From Paraescarpia echinospica (lineage: Eukaryota; Annelida; Polychaeta; Sabellida; Siboglinidae): DNA of 64,000 nucleotides. The stretch spans positions 10,059,492 to 10,123,491 of the forward strand of contig CM034534.1 in NCBI GenBank assembly GCA_020002185.1, written 5' to 3'. The notes under the pieces were generated by a model, which worked only from the letters and a program-made list of their open reading frames with translations, was not told the origin of the DNA and did not search any database. The first letter of the stretch is position 1, and every line of letters starts with the position of its first letter. Made by a program: the position numbers and the translations under genes. This document shows, piece after piece, positions 60,891 to 64,000 of this stretch.

Positions 60891-63809
60891 ATACATTCCT
60901 CTTTGTGGTTAATCTAGATGTGTGTGTTGCATGATATCAGTCTAGCCTTTATGAAGATTTATAGTATGCAGGACATATATTTGAGGTAAGACCATATTAA
61001 GGAGGATCCGTCCGCCGAATGAGTGCACTTGAAAATACAGTTTTGATGTGATATGCGTGAGTTTTTCTCGAACACCTTGACATGGGACATGTTTGTCTCT
61101 TGAATACTGAATTAGACAAGATAAAACATCAAATGGGATTGAGTTTTCACACCCATAACTTACGTACTATTTTCTTGTAACTTACGTGACGGAGATGAAA
61201 GGGTAACATACATTCCTATTTGTGGTTAATCTAGTTGTGTGTGTTGCTGGATATCAGTCTAGCCTTCCTGAAGATTTGTAGTATGCAGGACATCTATTTG
61301 GGGTAAGACCATATTAACGATCCGTCCGCCGAAAGAGTGCACTTCAAAATACCGTTTTTGTGTGATATGCGTGAGTTTTTCTCAAACACTTTAACGTGGG
61401 AAATGTTTGTCTAGTGAATACTGAATGTACTACTGCATTAGACAAGATAAAACATCAAATGGGAATGAATTTTCACACCCATAACTTACGTACTATTTTC
61501 TTGAAACTTACGTGACGGAGGTGAAAGGGTAACATACATTCCCATTTGTTATTAATCTAGATGTGTGTGTAGCTTGATATCAGTTTAGCATTCTTGACGA
61601 TTTGCAGCATGCAGGACATCTATTTTGGGAAAGACCATATTAAGGATCCGTCCGCCGAAAGAGTGCACTTGAAAATACCGTTTTGGTGTGATATGCGTGA
61701 GTTTCTCTCGAACACTTTGATATGGGACATGTTTGTTTCGTGAATACTGAATGTACTACTGCATTAGACAAGATAAAATATCAAATGGGAATAAGTTTTC
61801 ACACCCATAACTTACGTACTATTTTCTAGTAACTTACTTGACGGAGATGAAAGGGTAACATACATTCCTCTTTGTGGTTAATCTAGATGTGTGTGTTGCA
61901 TGATATCAGTCTAGCCTTCATGAAGATTTGTAGTATGCAGGACATCTATTTGAGGTAAGACCATATTAAGGAGGATCCGTCTGCCGAATGAGTGCACTTG
62001 AAAATACAGATTTGATGTGATATGCGTGAGTTTTTCTCGAACACCTTGACATGGGACATGTTTGTCTCTTGAATACTGAATTAGACAAGATAAAACATCA
62101 AATGGGATTGAGTTTTCACACCCATAACTTACGTACTATTTTCTTGTAACTTACGTGACGGAGATGAAAGGGTAACATATATTCCTATTTGTGGTTAATC
62201 TAGTTGTGTGTGTTGGTGGATATCAGTCTAGCCTTCGTGAAGATTTATACTATTCAGGACATCTATTTGGGGTAAGACCATATTAACGATCCGTCCGCCG
62301 AAAGAATGCACTTGAAAATACCGTTTTGGTGTGATATGCGTGAGTTTTTCTCGAACACTTTGATATGGGACATGTTTGTTTCGTGAATACTGAATGTACT
62401 ACTGCATTAGACAAGATAAAACATCAAATGGGAATAAGTTTTCACACCCATAACTTACGTACTATTTTCTTGTAACTTACGTGACGGAGATGAAAGGGTA
62501 ACATACATTACTCTTTGTGGTTAATCTAGATGTGTGTGTTGCATGATATCTGTCTAGCCTTCGTGAAGATTTGTAGTATGCAGGACATCTATTTGGGGAA
62601 AGACCATATTAAGGATCCGTCCGCCGAAAGAGTGCACTTGAAAATACCGTTTTGGTGTGATATGCGTCAGTTTTTCTCAAACACTTTGACGTGGGACATG
62701 TTTGTCTCGTGAATACTGAATTAGACAAGATAAAACATCAAATGGGATTGAGTTTTCACACCCATAACTTACGTACTATTTTCTTGTAACTTACGTGACG
62801 GAGATGAAAGGGTAACATACATTCCTATTTGTGGTTAATCTAGTTGTGTGTGTTGCTGGATATCAGTCTAGCCTTCGTGAAGATTTGTAGTATGCAGGAC
62901 ATCTATTTGGGGTAAGACCATATTAACGATCCGTCCGCCGAAAGAGTGCACTTGAAAATACCGTTTTTGTGTGATATGCGTGAGTTTTTCTCAAACACTT
63001 TGACGTGGGACATGTTTGTCTCGTGAATACTGAAATAGACAAGATAAAACATCAAATGGGATTGAGTTTTCACACCCATAACTTACGTACTATTTTCTTG
63101 TAACATACGTGACGGAGGTGAAAGGGTAACATACATTCCCATTTGTTATTAATCTAGATGTGTGTGTAGCTTGATATCAGTTTAGCATTCTTGACGATTT
63201 GCAGCATGCAGGACATCTATTTTGGGAAAGACCATATTAAGGATCCGTCCGCCGAAAGAGTGCACTTGAAAATACCGTTTTGGTGTGATATGCGTGAGTT
63301 TTTCTCGAACACTTTGATATGGGACATGTTTGTTTCGTGAATACTGAATGTACTACTGCATTAGACAAGATAAAATATCAAATGGGAATAAGTTTTCACA
63401 CCCATAACTTACGTACTATTTTCTTGTAACTAACGTGACGGAGATGAAAGGGTAACTTGTTACATTCCTCTTTGTGGTTAATCTAGATGTGTGTGTTGCA
63501 TGATATCTGTCTAGCCTTCGTGAAGATTTGTAGCATGCAGGATATCTATTTGGGGAAAGACCATATTAAGGATCCGTCCGCCGAAAGAGTGCACTTGAAA
63601 ATACTGTTTTGGTGTGATATGCGTCAGTTTTTCTCAAACACTTTGACGTGGGACATGTTTGTCTCGTGAATACTGAATTAGACAAGATAAAACATCAAAT
63701 GGGATTGAGTTTTCACACCCATAACTTACGTACTATTTTCTAGTAACTTACTTGACGGAGATGAAAGGGTAACATACATTCCTCTTTGTGGTTAATCTAG
63801 ATGTGTGTG

Positions 63810-64000
63810 TTGCATGATATTAGTCTAGCCTTCTTGAAGATTTGTAGTATGCAGGACATCTATTTGAGGTAAGACCATATTAAGGAGGATCCGTCCGCCG
63901 AATGAGTGCACTTGAAAATATCGTTTTGATGTGATATGCGTGAGTTTTTCTCGAACACCTTGACATGGGACATGTTTGTCTCTTGAATACTGAATTAGAC
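63810..64000 (+). repeat. Partial B monomer at the window end
   Basis: The B hallmarks GGAGGATCC, CGAATGAG and TTGATGTG are present. It ends at CTGAATTAGAC, so unlike most B copies it lacks the 12-bp block, a feature shared with B-like copies near 56,900, 59,490, 61,110 and 62,070. Confidence 0.85.

Larger units (their letters stand above)
44572..64000 (+). repeat. Satellite array segment 4: F-containing order with E/A fusion and composite monomers
   Basis: The array resumes at TTTCACACCC, inside a monomer, in the same orientation as before the island. A recurring order is E/A - B - F - composite (376 bp) - C - D - E, seen wholly or partly from 44,662, 46,643 and 51,844; a fourth E/A-B pair starts at 54,464. 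From about 55 kb the order becomes A-B-F-A, D-E-A and B-D-E runs. A-type monomers with intact heads start at 55,433, 56,405, 58,654, 62,530 and 63,487. Degenerate patches lie at 51.5, 59.1, 59.9-60.2 and 60.2-60.9 kb. The window ends inside a B monomer. No gene or transposon is visible in this segment. Confidence 0.92.

Noticed and set aside
1858..63669. About forty open frames of 60-66 codons on both strands of the satellite
   Set aside because: They repeat with the monomer, lie in every class on either strand, lack any recognisable domain, and are broken in copies with indels. They are by-products of the tandem repeat and not genes.
1..64000. CRISPR array
   Set aside because: Repeats are contiguous 326-bp monomers (and 99-bp units) with no short direct repeats separated by unique spacers.
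1..64000. tRNA, rRNA, telomeric repeats or bacterial replication features
   Set aside because: None of their characteristic sequences were seen; the sequence is eukaryotic satellite.

Overview
The window is almost entirely satellite DNA from a eukaryote. About 58.5 kb of the 62 kb of real sequence is one head-to-tail tandem repeat on the + strand, with a basic monomer of about 326 bp and roughly 180 copies. I find no intact cellular gene. A single island (40,088-44,571) interrupts the array. It holds two decayed 3' ends of non-LTR retrotransposons and a separate 99-bp minisatellite. The retrotransposon family, the higher-order satellite structure and the lack of CpG depletion fit an animal, more likely an invertebrate, but I cannot name the species. 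A pericentromeric or centromeric block is a plausible setting; the sequence does not prove it.

Monomer classes. I use the base after the conserved TTAATCTAG as monomer start. Six classes recur. A is 314 bp (head GCATGATATCTG; body GCGTCAG). B is 329 bp (extra GGA before the BamHI site, CGAATGAG, TTGATGTG). C is 314 bp (GCTTGATATCAG; GAGATATGCGTCAG; often CACGTG). D is 326 bp (head TTGTGTGTG; CGATCC instead of GGATCC; CTTCAAAAT). E is 326 bp (very distinct head GTAGCTTGATATCAGTTTAG; GATATGGG). F is 326 bp (head TTGCGTGTG; GTTCAC; GATATACG; CGTGGATAC). A and C lack a 12-bp block (GTACTACTGCAT) present in the others, and B has 3 extra bp. These lengths add exactly: A+B+C+D+E = 1609 bp.

Layout. 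(1) 1-9,877: irregular array using A, B, F, C, D and E, with several internal duplications. (2) 9,878-10,877: 1000-N gap. (3) 10,878-30,182: domain dominated by a pentameric higher-order repeat A-B-C-D-E of 1,609 bp, with a 2,252-bp heptamer, chimeric monomers and one error-rich stretch. (4) 30,183-40,087: mixed array that keeps a five-monomer period at first, including a 1.4-kb duplication 3,866 bp apart. (5) 40,088-44,571: the island, containing a second 1000-N gap. (6) 44,572-64,000: F-containing array like segment 1, carrying a fixed E/A chimera, a recurrent 376-bp composite monomer and several degenerate patches.

Biologically the window records satellite evolution: unequal exchange, monomer fusion, amplification of fused units, and insertion or joining of foreign DNA. 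The repeated 60-61 residue open frames are by-products of the repeat and are not annotated as genes.
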